DNA of 59,231 nt from positions 1 through 59,231 of the forward strand of contig CAZAPG010000049.1 in NCBI GenBank assembly GCA_964486935.1, written 5' to 3'. Shown piece after piece: positions 15,022-24,171 of this stretch (its first letter is position 1; each line of letters begins with the position of its first letter). This stretch comes from CAZAPG01 sp964486935. Its GTDB lineage: Bacteria > Chloroflexota > Anaerolineae > 4572-78 > J111. The notes beneath the pieces were generated by a model that saw nothing but the letters and a program-made list of their open reading frames with translations, was not told the origin of the DNA and ran no database searches. The position numbers and the translations under genes are program-made.

Positions 15022-17082
15022 TCAACGTTTGGGTTGAACGGTTAACTCCAGCAGGGTTAATTTGTCATCCGGGGGGGAATTGATTAATAACCGCTCGCCG
15101 GTTGAAGAGTCGTACCAGCCCGCTTCCAGGCGATAGACCCCGGCGGGGATTTGGTCAGGTATCACCAATCTGCGCAGGTCGAAAACGGTTTCGCCCGCTG
15201 CCCAGGTTGAGGTTGGCCTGGCCCCATGCAAAGGGAAAGAGTCAACCTGGGCTACCAGTTTTGGAGGACCATCCGGGCCATACGGGCCGGTCAGGTGCAA
15301 AAAGAAGGTGTAGTTTTTATCAACGCTTTTAAGAGCCTGCCATTGCAACACCAGGCAAATTGCATTATTGGGCCGGAGATTGGTGGTTGAGCCAGACGTT
15401 GCTACCAGCCCATAAGATTGTAGCGCAATATCCCCGCCAAAGGTTGTGCCGTTGTTGACCATTTCCGGCGGCGGCGCCGGGAGGGCATACAGCCCCACGT
15501 TAGGCTCGCCCGTGGGCAGGTAGAATTCTTGAATGGTCATCAACCGGGGAAGTTGAGAGCGAATCAAGCGGCTGTGCGCTGCCGAGGTTAAAATAAGGTG
15601 ACAACCTGGCCGGCCGACAAAATTTTCTACGGGGCCAATTTTATACCCGTCTATTTTTTGCCAGGTCTCCTGGGGAAATTCGGCCAATTCAGCCTGGCGT
15701 TGAGCCGGGTCATAGCGCGTATAAAACAGCAGATAGATAGAGGTTGACAGGTTGGTGGCCGGAATGATGGTCTGGTCGTACTGCTCCTTCAACTCCAGCA
15801 GCCGAACAATGGCCTCTTTGCGGCCATCCTTGGCCCCATAAACCGGGTACTGATAAAACAGGTCCTCATGCATCGCCCCGAAATTGGCAAAGATGCCTGC
15901 CCCCAACCCGGCCACCAGAACCATTGTCGCAATTTTGAGTCCCTGCCTCAACCGTGGACGGGTTGCAAAAGGGGCAGGGAGCCACTTTCCCCTGGCGTGG
16001 GCCAGCAAATAAGCCAACCCCGCCCCGGCCAATACCTGCGGTGCCGGAATCGCCGTGAGCCACAGGGTAGGCCACGGGCTGTTTGAGTGCAGGTTAATAC
16101 CCAGCGGAGATACAACCAGCCAGTATAAAATAAACCAGGCTTTTTTACGTTTTGAAAAAATCGCGCCAAGACTCCCCACCCCTATCAAAACCAGCTCAAA
16201 CCACGAGAGCAAGCCAACGCTCTTCAAATGGGCCACGTAAATGGGCAGGGCAGGGTCATCATATTCAGACAGGATAAAAAATTTGGGCGAAAAGTAGGAG
16301 AAGTAGTTACCCACCAGGCGGGGAATTGTCTCCAGCAGCCCCATCTGGCTGCCTTCGTAAACAATACTAAAGCGCTGCATGCCCTGGGGCGTAAATGAAA
16401 AAATATAAATTGGCAGGGCCATAACCCCCAATACACCGGCGGCCAGCAGGGCAGATGTTTTTCTGTTAGACAACTCGGCCCGGTAAAAAATAAAAAATCC
16501 GCCCAGCAGCAGCGGTAAAAAAATCTTTATTGGGGCATACCCGTACAGAGAAATTCCGGCGGCGGCTCCGGCGGCAATTAGCAGGTTGGGGCGCTGCCAG
16601 CCCCGGTAGGCCAGCGTAATGGTTAATACCGGCCCCAAAGCCAGCAGATTCCACTCGGCGCCGGTGCGACTGGCCAAAATATGCCAGGGCGAGATGGCCA
16701 GCAGCAAGGCGGCGGTTAAACCGGCAGCCCGGCCAAACGTTTGCCGGCCCAGTTGATAGGTGAGCGCCACCGTAACCAGCCCTGCCACCGCCGAGGCCAG
16801 GCGGACGCTCTGCGCCGATAGCCCAAATATGGCTACAAAAGGGACGCTCAAATAGCTGTACAGGGCCGGGGTGTAATCGTCAAAGCCGCGCAGAAATAAA
16901 GGCAGGAACGCCCCAAACGAGTCGGCGCCGGTTTGCCACAGCGAGTAGGCATCGTACCCCCGCATCACTTCATCGGGGATGAGGCCGTAGGGGATAACGC
17001 CAAGCCGATAAATGCGTAAATAGGCCGCCAGCAGCAAAATACCCACCATTACCAGCAGCCGGCTTAAACAACGCCTCTTCAT
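15022..17082 (-). CDS. GT-C membrane glycosyltransferase (PMT/ArnT-like)
   Basis: The 686-residue protein has about 11 membrane helices, and the first loop contains the acidic pair PDEVMRGYDAYSLW, where PMT-type enzymes carry their catalytic Asp. It would transfer a sugar from a polyprenyl phosphate donor on the outer face. The last 150 residues form a beta-sandwich (LVLQWQALKSVDKNYTFFLHL to GVYRLEAGWYD) that is also found at the ends of the genes at 28567, 31077 and 49604. The start lies five bases after the threonine dehydratase stop, so the two are in one operon. Confidence 0.8.
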   Translation of the reverse strand: MKRRCLSRLLVMVGILLLAAYLRIYRLGVIPYGLIPDEVMRGYDAYSLWQTGADSFGAFLPLFLRGFDDYTPALYSYLSVPFVAIFGLSAQSVRLASAVAGLVTVALTYQLGRQTFGRAAGLTAALLLAISPWHILASRTGAEWNLLALGPVLTITLAYRGWQRPNLLIAAGAAAGISLYGYAPIKIFLPLLLGGFFIFYRAELSNRKTSALLAAGVLGVMALPIYIFSFTPQGMQRFSIVYEGSQMGLLETIPRLVGNYFSYFSPKFFILSEYDDPALPIYVAHLKSVGLLSWFELVLIGVGSLGAIFSKRKKAWFILYWLVVSPLGINLHSNSPWPTLWLTAIPAPQVLAGAGLAYLLAHARGKWLPAPFATRPRLRQGLKIATMVLVAGLGAGIFANFGAMHEDLFYQYPVYGAKDGRKEAIVRLLELKEQYDQTIIPATNLSTSIYLLFYTRYDPAQRQAELAEFPQETWQKIDGYKIGPVENFVGRPGCHLILTSAAHSRLIRSQLPRLMTIQEFYLPTGEPNVGLYALPAPPPEMVNNGTTFGGDIALQSYGLVATSGSTTNLRPNNAICLVLQWQALKSVDKNYTFFLHLTGPYGPDGPPKLVAQVDSFPLHGARPTSTWAAGETVFDLRRLVIPDQIPAGVYRLEAGWYDSSTGERLLINSPPDDKLTLLELTVQPKR

Positions 17083-17087
17083 ACCAT

Positions 17088-18059
17088 TTATTGTTGACCG
17101 GCCACCAACTGCGCCAGCAGTTCGGCATCAATATTGCCGCCGGAAATGATGACCCCCACTTTTGTGCCGGGCGACACCTTGACCCGCCGGTGAAACAGGG
17201 CTGCCGGGGCAACGGCTCCGGTTGGTTCGGCCAGAATTTTCATGCGCAGCAGCATAAAATTGAGCGTCTCGACCACCTGCGCGTCGCTGACCAGCAGAAT
17301 TTCCGCCACTTTATCCCTGATGACGGGAAAGGTCAATTCGCCGGGCTGCTGGGTACGCATACCGTCGGCAATGGTCTGGGGCGGGTCAATTTTAACCCGC
17401 TCCCCTTTTTGAAACGATTGCCACCAATCGTTTGAGGTTTCGGTTTCAACGCCAAAAATACTAATATCGGGGCGCAGGGCTTTGGCCGCCGTAGCGCAAC
17501 CGCTCAACAGCCCACCGCCGCCTACCGGAGCGACCAGCAGGTCCAAATCCGGCACATCTTCCAATAGCTCCAGCGCCGCCGTGCCTTGCCCGGCCATAAT
17601 GTGGGGATGGTCGTAGGGGTGAATCAGCACCAGCCCCTGCGTTTGCACCAGTTGCGCCGTAATTACGGCGCGGTCCTGGCTCTGGCGGTCATAATGGACA
17701 ATTTTTGCGCCGTAGCCTTTGGTGGCAGCCACTTTACTGGCCGGGGCGTCGGTAGGCATAGCAATGGTGGCCGAGATGCCCAGCAGTTTGGCCGCCAGGG
17801 CAATGCCCTGGGCGTGGTTGCCGGAAGAGTGGGTGACGACGCCCCTGGCTTTTTCGGCCTGGCTCAACCGGGAGAGGGCGTTGTAAGCGCCCCTGAATTT
17901 AAATGCGCCGATACGTTGCAGGTTTTCGCACTTGAAAAATACCTGGCAGCCGGCTCGCTCGTTAAATGTGCGAGAGGTGAGCACGGGCGTGCGGTTGGCC
18001 ACGCCTTTAAGCTGCTGCGCGGCAGATTTTACGTCATCAAAAGAAATAGCCAGACTCAT
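17088..18059 (-). CDS. Threonine/serine dehydratase, PLP-dependent
   Basis: The 323-residue protein has the fold type II PLP pattern: GAFKFRGAYNAL with the Schiff-base Lys, SGNHAQG which grips the substrate carboxylate, and the phosphate-binding loop GGGGLLSG. The length, without an ACT domain, fits catabolic TdcB-type threonine deaminase or serine racemase/dehydratase. The reaction is most likely threonine to 2-oxobutanoate and ammonia. It begins immediately after the stop of the GNAT gene and leads into the GT-C gene. Serine racemase activity cannot be excluded from sequence alone. Confidence 0.88.
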   Translation of the reverse strand: MSLAISFDDVKSAAQQLKGVANRTPVLTSRTFNERAGCQVFFKCENLQRIGAFKFRGAYNALSRLSQAEKARGVVTHSSGNHAQGIALAAKLLGISATIAMPTDAPASKVAATKGYGAKIVHYDRQSQDRAVITAQLVQTQGLVLIHPYDHPHIMAGQGTAALELLEDVPDLDLLVAPVGGGGLLSGCATAAKALRPDISIFGVETETSNDWWQSFQKGERVKIDPPQTIADGMRTQQPGELTFPVIRDKVAEILLVSDAQVVETLNFMLLRMKILAEPTGAVAPAALFHRRVKVSPGTKVGVIISGGNIDAELLAQLVAGQQ

Positions 18060-18734
18060 TTAATAACCCCTTCCGTTTTTTGAGTAATTGTAGGCCGGTG
18101 TGAACGGCTGGCCCAATGGCAACCTGGCATCCTGCAAGTTTGAAGCGATGGGTATTTTGTAAAAGAGCATGGGGCGTCCGTAGGCTTCAAATTCGTGGGC
18201 TACGTACAGGTCGTTGAGCTGGCTAATCATCCAGCGCATGGGCCGGTTGCGTTTTTCAACCATAAAGTTGGCCGAGGTCAAACCGATTGAGTTGGCCCAG
18301 CCAAACATATGGCGCACAATTTCGGGGGCGATGCCCTGGCGCAGATACTCTCGTTTGACGCCTAAAAAAATTACGTCGCCTTCGCGCTCCGGGCTGCGAG
18401 TCTGGTCGGCGTAGCTCCAGCCTTTGATGACATCAGAGACAATACGGGGGTTTTTGGCAACGGCCAGCGCCACCGGCAGCGATACGCGCCACAGGTATCG
18501 CCGTTTGAACTCGGCAAAAAATTTGGTGCTGGATACGGCCATAGCGGTTTGGGCCACCAGCAGGCCGTTATCATATACGCCAATTCCCTCGCCCCACTGC
18601 GAGGCGCACACAGCCCGATATAATTCAACCAAAAAGCGACGCCCCAGCAGCGTTAACACCGTACCCGGCTGTCCTTCGATGTGAATGTCTGCGGCCGCTT
18701 CGGCATCTTTGGGCTGCAAATATCTGAATTCCAT
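18060..18734 (-). CDS. GNAT family N-acetyltransferase
   Basis: The 224-residue protein starts at MEFRYLQPKDAEAAADIH and has the acetyl-CoA site pattern LGVKREYLRQGIAPEIVRHMF, where the GNAT motif A (V-x-x-x-x-R-x-G-x-A) is seen. The C-terminus (VEKRNRPMRWMISQLN, then YVAHEFEAYGRPMLFYK) fits motif B. The substrate is unknown. A GGAGG lies 13 bases before the chosen ATG, which is long. It is the first gene of the operon that continues into the dehydratase and GT-C genes. Confidence 0.7.
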   Translation of the reverse strand: MEFRYLQPKDAEAAADIHIEGQPGTVLTLLGRRFLVELYRAVCASQWGEGIGVYDNGLLVAQTAMAVSSTKFFAEFKRRYLWRVSLPVALAVAKNPRIVSDVIKGWSYADQTRSPEREGDVIFLGVKREYLRQGIAPEIVRHMFGWANSIGLTSANFMVEKRNRPMRWMISQLNDLYVAHEFEAYGRPMLFYKIPIASNLQDARLPLGQPFTPAYNYSKNGRGY

Positions 18735-18758
18735 GGTGCTGATACTACCTCCTTGCAA

Positions 18759-18996
18759 CTATGGGTTCTGTTAAACAGTAATTAGTAATTGGTAATTTGT
18801 TCAATCTCTGGCTTTTTTAGAACTCTGAGGAAAACGGCAACGTGAAGCATGCTACACAACCGATAACGAGGTTCAGCACGCTTCACGCTAAATCCCCACC
18901 AAATCAGGAAAGTTCAATCTGTAATTACTAATTACCGCCGGTAAAACATCTCCTTTGGACAGGCCAGGCGGTTATTCCCTGTATATCCTGAGCATA
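18759..18996. repeat. Non-coding gap with heptamer-like tracts and a long hairpin
   Basis: Two AT-rich tracts (AGTAATTAGTAATTGGTAAT near 18778 and TGTAATTACTAATTAC near 18920) flank an inverted repeat. In it CGTGAAGC (18840-18847) pairs with GCTTCACG (18880-18887), with an inner AACC/GGTT pair. No open frame is credible in this stretch. Confidence 0.5.
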
Positions 18997-19923
18997 TTAC
19001 TCTCCCGGCCCCAAATCTGTCACGCTAACGTTATCGATGACGGTTTTACCGCCCTGCTCGGCCACCGGATGATAACCTCTGATAAAAATAGTCATGCTTT
19101 GGCCGGTGGCGGTGACGGTTTCTTCGGTGGCAACCCAGGTATCTTCGGCGCTGCTATCCCAGGGAAACCACTGCACGCTTTCGCCGTTCCAGGCCGTGCC
19201 GCCGCTTAAATCAACCCCCAAAAACATCTCGACCGGCACCAAACTGCGGTCGTGTTTGGCGTAGGCTACAATGTTGTAGCGATGCTCCGGCCTGGTAGGG
19301 ATGGCGCGATAAACGCCGGAGTTGGCGGCAATAAAGTCAAACGTAATTTCTTGCGACTTTACCCCGGAAAAAACATTGGGCGCGTATAAATTTTCGTTAA
19401 AGCAGGACGAGCCAAACTCGCCCCGCTCTGCAAAGGCCGTCCAGCCAAGGGCGACCGCCGCGCCGGGGCAGGGTTCGCCGTAGGGGTTAGCCCAGGGCAC
19501 AAAATCGGCCTCAAAGTCCCAGTCGCCGCCCTGAAGCGGCGGGTCGGGCTGAACCTCTTTTCTGGTTGGCGTGGCCGCAATGGGCCGGGCGGTTGGGGTG
19601 GGCGTATCAACCGGCTCCGGCGTTTCAACGGAAATGAGGGTTGGCGTGCTGGTGGGCGGCTGGGCCAGGGTTGGCGGCGCGTTAGGGTTGGGGGTGTGAG
19701 TGGGCGCATCGCCCAGGGGCGCAATCACCACCGGCTCAGACTCAAGCGGCTCTTGTTGGGCTATTTTATCCGGTTCAATTGTAGGCGTGGCGGTCTGAAC
19801 GTCAAAATTGGCGGGCCGGCCTGGGGGGATGACGGTAGCGCGCTCGCCCAAACCGCAGGCCAACGAAAAAAGCAATAATACGGATATTGCTGACCAACTA
19901 CGTTTGTTGAATTTCAAATGCAT
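18997..19923 (-). CDS. Lipoprotein with Thr/Pro linker and CBM-like beta domain (paralogue A)
   Basis: The 308-residue product starts at MHLKFNKRS; a hydrophobic stretch ends in the lipobox LFSLAC. A Pro/Thr-rich linker (about 30-130) leads to a C-terminal beta domain with WDFEADFVPWANPYGEPCPGAAVALGW and the end TATGQSMTIFIRGYHP-DNVSVTDLGP. The domain order and sequence are close to the next gene, so the two arose by tandem duplication. Conserved Cys pairs in the domain may form disulfides. The beta fold and the 'GWT-F' pattern suggest a ligand-binding surface domain, but no ligand can be named. Confidence 0.75.
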   Translation of the reverse strand: MHLKFNKRSWSAISVLLLFSLACGLGERATVIPPGRPANFDVQTATPTIEPDKIAQQEPLESEPVVIAPLGDAPTHTPNPNAPPTLAQPPTSTPTLISVETPEPVDTPTPTARPIAATPTRKEVQPDPPLQGGDWDFEADFVPWANPYGEPCPGAAVALGWTAFAERGEFGSSCFNENLYAPNVFSGVKSQEITFDFIAANSGVYRAIPTRPEHRYNIVAYAKHDRSLVPVEMFLGVDLSGGTAWNGESVQWFPWDSSAEDTWVATEETVTATGQSMTIFIRGYHPVAEQGGKTVIDNVSVTDLGPGE

Positions 19924-19995
19924 TTTGCAATCCAAATAGATGGTATGCGGCACGCAAACAATGCACATCCCACGTTCTACGCGCCACGTTTCACG

Positions 19996-20889
19996 TTATT
20001 CCGGCCCAATATCAACCACGCTAATCGAATCGATGCGCAGGGCGCCGCCCGGTTCCGGGTATGGGTGCCGGCCTTTTATGAAAATGGTCATGCTCTGGCC
20101 GGTGGCGGTTACGGTTTCTTCGGTTCGACTCCACCGGTCGTCGAAATCTTCATCCCAGGGAAACCATTGCACCGTTTCGGCCTGCCAGTTTTGGTTGCCG
20201 GTTACATCAATTCCCAGAGAAATTTCTACCTTGGCCGGGCTAAATTCCCGTCGAAAGTAGGCTTCTACCGTGTAGCGATGGCCGGGGATGGTGGGCGCGG
20301 TTTTATATACTCCGGCCTCGCTGCCTACGTAGGCAAAGGTAATTTCCTGGGCGTTTTCGCCGGTGTATACGTTATCTTGCCAGGTAGTTTGATTCATACA
20401 GGATGAGCCAAACTGGTCGCGGGTGGTAAAGGCTGTCCAGCCAATAGCCAGGCCGGAGCCGGGGCAGCTATCGCCGTGGGGGTTGGCCCAGGTTTGGAAT
20501 CCGGCCTCAAAATCCCATTCGCCGCCGCGCAGCGGCTCGGCCAGGGGAACGGTGGGCGTTGGCGGAGGCGGCAAGGTGGGGGGGTCAACAACCACCGCTT
20601 CAGCGCCGGCAGCCTCCTCGGGTTTCGCCGTCGCGGTATCGGTAGTTACGGGTTGGGTGGCGGTTATTTCTTGCGTGGCGGTGATGGCCGGGGTTGGGGT
20701 AATGTTGGGGTCGGGGGTGTAGGTGGGGGCATCGGCCAACAGTTGAATGGTGGGGGTGGGGGTTTGTATTTCAAACGATAGCTGCTCTATTTGGGAGCCG
20801 GGCTGGGGCGTTTGTCTGACAACAGCGCAGGCCAACGCCGGCACAACCAAAACTAAACTTGCCCGGCGGAGCAAATTTGGACTGAACAT
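19996..20889 (-). CDS. Lipoprotein with Thr/Pro linker and CBM-like beta domain (paralogue B)
   Basis: The ATG at 20889 has GGAG five bases upstream and opens a lipoprotein signal (VVPALAC). The 297-residue product matches paralogue A over its whole length: linker, then WDFEAGFQTWANPHGDSCPGSGLAIGW, VQWFPWDEDFDDRW and TEETVTATGQSMTIFIKG. A -10 TATAAT at 20924-20919 on the minus strand lies just upstream. The 72 bases between the two paralogues hold an ACGCGCCACGTTTCACG tract of the degenerate repeat type. Confidence 0.75.
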   Translation of the reverse strand: MFSPNLLRRASLVLVVPALACAVVRQTPQPGSQIEQLSFEIQTPTPTIQLLADAPTYTPDPNITPTPAITATQEITATQPVTTDTATAKPEEAAGAEAVVVDPPTLPPPPTPTVPLAEPLRGGEWDFEAGFQTWANPHGDSCPGSGLAIGWTAFTTRDQFGSSCMNQTTWQDNVYTGENAQEITFAYVGSEAGVYKTAPTIPGHRYTVEAYFRREFSPAKVEISLGIDVTGNQNWQAETVQWFPWDEDFDDRWSRTEETVTATGQSMTIFIKGRHPYPEPGGALRIDSISVVDIGPE

Positions 20890-20959
20890 TTCATCTCCTT
20901 CCACGCTTACCGTCCAAAATTATACTGATGAGGCGGGAAGTTGGCGAGTTTTAATGTTC

Positions 20960-22264
20960 TTAAACCGGCGCTGACTCAACGGCGGTTTGGGCGGTGTAGT
21001 TACGCAGCCGGGGATATTTCCAGGCCACCCAGCCGGCCAGCAGCACCGTAGCGATGCCGCCGGAAACAATGGCAAACGGCGCGCCCAACAGGGCGGCAAC
21101 CAGCCCGGCTTCCAGCTCGCCCAGTTGGGGGCCGCCCATAAAAAAAATCATGTTGACGCCGGTCATCCGCCCGCGCAGATGGTCGGGGGTTATTAACTGG
21201 CGGATGGTACCCCGGATGACGGTTGAAACGGTATCGCCTGCGCCGGTGAGTCCAAATAAAAAATAAGAGAGGGCGTAAAGGGTTGACAGCCCAAACAGAG
21301 CAGTTGCCAGCCCGTACACGGCCACGCTCACCAGCAAGGTAACGCCCTGGTGGTGAATATCGCGGCGCAGCGACATAATCACGCCGGCCAAAACGGAGCC
21401 AACCGGCTGGGCGGTAGCCAGCAAGCCATAGCCCTGCACCCCCACCCCCAAAATTTCATCGGCCACAATGGGCAGCATAGTGCGGGCCGATGAAAAGAAG
21501 GTGGCAAAAAAATCAAGCAGCATGGTGCTCCAAATCAGGCGAGAGTTGTAGGTAAAGCTCAACCCCTCTACCAGGGCGTCCCAGCCAACGCCTCGATTTT
21601 GGGCTGCGGCCCCGCCCCGATAACGCAGCAGCAGCACAGCCACAATCAGCGTCAAAAACAACGCCCCGTTGAGCGCGTACACCAGCTCAAGGCTGTACAC
21701 GCTAACCAGCACCCCGGCGATGGCCGGGCCGGCAATGGTAGCAATTTGCCATTGCAGGGTGTTCAAACTGACCGCGTTGGTAAGGTGCTGGCGCGGCACC
21801 AGGTTGGGAATGAGCGATTGCTGGGCCGGTTGCTCAAAGGCCGACACCCCCGCCACCGCCGCCGTGAGCAAGTAGATAGTCCAGATTGTATCGTGGCCGG
21901 TATAGGTAACGGCGGCCAGAATAATGGTAAACATCATCGCCGCGCTTTGAGTCCAGATAATTACCCGGCGGCGGTCGCGCACATCGGCCAGAATACCGCC
22001 GACCAGCGCAAACAGGATAATGGGCAGCACCCGCACCAACCCCAGCAGCCCTAACCCCAAGGCTCCGGCGTTTAGTTGAAACTCTTGCCCCAGCAAACTA
22101 AAGGAATAGGCGCTGCTTCTCAACAGTTCATAAACGTGCCAGTTGACGGCAATCAACTGCATATTTGAACCAACGGTTGAGAGCATCTGGCCAGACCAGA
22201 GCAGCCGAAAATCACGATGTTGTAATGCCGCCAGGCGCGGTATTGAGGATGAATGATGGGTCAT
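20960..22264 (-). CDS. MFS exporter, EntS/MFS_3-like
   Basis: The 434-residue protein has about 11-12 membrane helices and begins LAALQHRDFRLLWSGQMLSTVGSNMQ, the usual start of the EntS/MefA-like MFS_3 group. Motif A (ADVRDRRRVI) follows helix 2. Members export siderophores or macrolides; the substrate here cannot be inferred. It follows the response regulator gene by 32 bases on the same strand. No Shine-Dalgarno is obvious at the ATG. Confidence 0.88.
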   Translation of the reverse strand: MTHHSSSIPRLAALQHRDFRLLWSGQMLSTVGSNMQLIAVNWHVYELLRSSAYSFSLLGQEFQLNAGALGLGLLGLVRVLPIILFALVGGILADVRDRRRVIIWTQSAAMMFTIILAAVTYTGHDTIWTIYLLTAAVAGVSAFEQPAQQSLIPNLVPRQHLTNAVSLNTLQWQIATIAGPAIAGVLVSVYSLELVYALNGALFLTLIVAVLLLRYRGGAAAQNRGVGWDALVEGLSFTYNSRLIWSTMLLDFFATFFSSARTMLPIVADEILGVGVQGYGLLATAQPVGSVLAGVIMSLRRDIHHQGVTLLVSVAVYGLATALFGLSTLYALSYFLFGLTGAGDTVSTVIRGTIRQLITPDHLRGRMTGVNMIFFMGGPQLGELEAGLVAALLGAPFAIVSGGIATVLLAGWVAWKYPRLRNYTAQTAVESAPV

Positions 22265-22296
22265 TTAGTTTTTTGAGACAGGGTTAATGTAGAGGG

Positions 22297-23115
22297 TTAA
22301 GCCAACAGCGGGGCCAGGGCGGCCGCGGTTTGTTTAGCATAAAACCAGACTGCTCCGGGCCTGAGCCTGGAGTCGAAAATAATCGTTAGCAAGAATTTGT
22401 CGTTTACGTCACAAACATACAAATTATAGTTATCGCCTTCATAAAAGGTGGCTCCAAACACAGCTTGATTATCTATAAAATTTGATAGCTCTGCCGATGC
22501 GTAAAAGTTGGAGGCCACCATTCTGCTAATGTAGGCAACTTTTGAGCTATCAAGTTGGCCCACAACGCAAATAGGCGCGCCGGTTGAGTTAATCAGCAAG
22601 ACGCCACGTGTACCCGCATTTATCTGTAACTGCTCCAAAAGCAATTCTACCGATGAAGTATCGCCTGCTGTAGATGGCTCAAGTTGAGGCGGCGGCGTTG
22701 TTGCCACGTTTTCCGGCCGGCTCTCTTTTGCCGGCGATGGTTTAATACGCAGGCCGGTATGCTGCACAATATCTCTAACCTGGTCCATGGTAAAGGGTTT
22801 ATTCAAATAGCCGTCAAAGCCTAAGTGGTCGGTGGTGCTGCGGAGTTTGCTGGTGCCGTAAGCTGTCATCAGCACTACCCGCGTATCGGGCGACATGCGG
22901 CGGGCGGCGCGAGCCAAATCTACACCGGTCATGCCGGGCATCATATAGTCGGTCAAAATCAAGTCGAAGCGGTGCTGTTCAACCCGGTTCATGGCCGTAT
23001 AAATATCTCGCGCCGTGTAGATTTCATACTCAGGCCCCAGCTTTTTCAGGCCAAACTCCAGCATACGCAAGATGTCTTGGTCGTCATCAACAATCAGAAT
23101 ACGTTTTTTGTTCAT
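22297..23115 (-). CDS. Response regulator fused to a Roadblock/LC7-like domain (copy 1)
   Basis: The 272-residue protein has a receiver domain (1-120) with the acidic pair in IVDDDQD, the phospho-acceptor Asp in DLILTDYMMPG, the Thr/Ser in LMTAYG and the Lys in YLNKPFTM. After a Pro-rich linker comes a domain of about 120 residues (VLLINSTGAPICVVG, then NYNLYVCDVNDKFLLTIIFD) with the Roadblock/LC7 pattern. It has no DNA-binding domain. Roadblock domains act with small GTPases (MglB) or as dimerisation modules, so this may link a histidine kinase to a GTPase switch. The kinase is not in the window. Confidence 0.82.
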   Translation of the reverse strand: MNKKRILIVDDDQDILRMLEFGLKKLGPEYEIYTARDIYTAMNRVEQHRFDLILTDYMMPGMTGVDLARAARRMSPDTRVVLMTAYGTSKLRSTTDHLGFDGYLNKPFTMDQVRDIVQHTGLRIKPSPAKESRPENVATTPPPQLEPSTAGDTSSVELLLEQLQINAGTRGVLLINSTGAPICVVGQLDSSKVAYISRMVASNFYASAELSNFIDNQAVFGATFYEGDNYNLYVCDVNDKFLLTIIFDSRLRPGAVWFYAKQTAAALAPLLA

Positions 23116-23151
23116 TAAAGTAAACGCCGGAATTTCTCAAACTACCTAAAA

Positions 23152-24033
23152 TCAATTATTGTCGCCGTTATGAATATCGTCACCCAGCAAATCGTCAAAA
23201 TCTTTGGCCAGAATCGTACTGGCATCTTGAGAAAGTTGAGGTTTGGAGCCGGGCAACATCAAGGCCAGTTCGGCGGCTACCTGTTTGGTATAAAACCAGA
23301 TTGTGCCCGGTTTGCCGCCGGCATCAAATATTACTGCCAAAAAGAAACGACCATTAATATTATAGGCATAAATATTATAATTATTACCTTCATAATAGCT
23401 GGAGCTAAAAACAGAGTTATTATCGCCAAACAGGTTGGCTAACTCATTAACAGCCAAAAAATTGGCAGAAACAAACATGGCCAGGCGAGAAATTCTGGTG
23501 CGGTCGGTATTGCCAGTAGCGTACACCGGCGTACCATCGGAGTTGACCAGCAGCACGCTTTGAGCGCCGGTCTGGCGGCGAAGCGCCTTTAGTTGCTCTC
23601 TAATGGCCGTTTCAGGCAAGGCGGAATTGCGCGGCTCTGGCGAAGCTTCGGCATCTGAGGACATGACAACGCGCTTGACTACCTTGAGCAATTCAGGCAT
23701 GGTAAACGGTTTACCCACAAAACCTGCCAGGGGCAAATCGCCAATGGTGCTGCGCATCTGGCTGGTATCGTGGTGGGCGGTCATCAAAATAAAGGCTGTA
23801 TGGGGCGTAAGCTGTCGCACCTCTCTGGCTAAATCTACCCCGGTCAGACCCGGCATCATATAATCAGAAACAATCAAATCAAATTGTTGTTTTTGAATCT
23901 GTTCAAGCGCCGCGGTTACATTTGAAGCAGTACTAACCTGAAAATCAGGGCCAAGGTTTTTTACGCTGTGCGCTACTAAAAACAGCAAATCCGGGTCGTC
24001 GTCCACTATGAGGATGCGCTTGTTACTGCTCAT
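23152..24033 (-). CDS. Response regulator fused to a Roadblock/LC7-like domain (copy 2)
   Basis: The 293-residue protein repeats the layout of the next gene: receiver (IVDDDPD, DLIVSDYMMPG, LMTAHH, FVGKPFTM), linker, then a Roadblock-like domain (VLLVNSDGTPVYATG, NYNIYAYNINGRFFLAVIFD). It has an extra acidic C-terminal tail ending DDLLGDDIHNGDNN. AAGGAG precedes the ATG. The two genes are 36 bases apart and are clear tandem paralogues, probably co-transcribed. Confidence 0.82.
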   Translation of the reverse strand: MSSNKRILIVDDDPDLLFLVAHSVKNLGPDFQVSTASNVTAALEQIQKQQFDLIVSDYMMPGLTGVDLAREVRQLTPHTAFILMTAHHDTSQMRSTIGDLPLAGFVGKPFTMPELLKVVKRVVMSSDAEASPEPRNSALPETAIREQLKALRRQTGAQSVLLVNSDGTPVYATGNTDRTRISRLAMFVSANFLAVNELANLFGDNNSVFSSSYYEGNNYNIYAYNINGRFFLAVIFDAGGKPGTIWFYTKQVAAELALMLPGSKPQLSQDASTILAKDFDDLLGDDIHNGDNN

Positions 24034-24171
24034 GAAAGGATGTACTCCTTATTTTTGCCGGCTTTTCCATACCTTGCCAAACCACAAAGCTTGTTTTAAA
24101 TTGCGGTCAAAAATTGAGCTTTCCGGGTTTTTAAAGTACACATCAACTGCGCTACTCCAGCTATTAATCAG

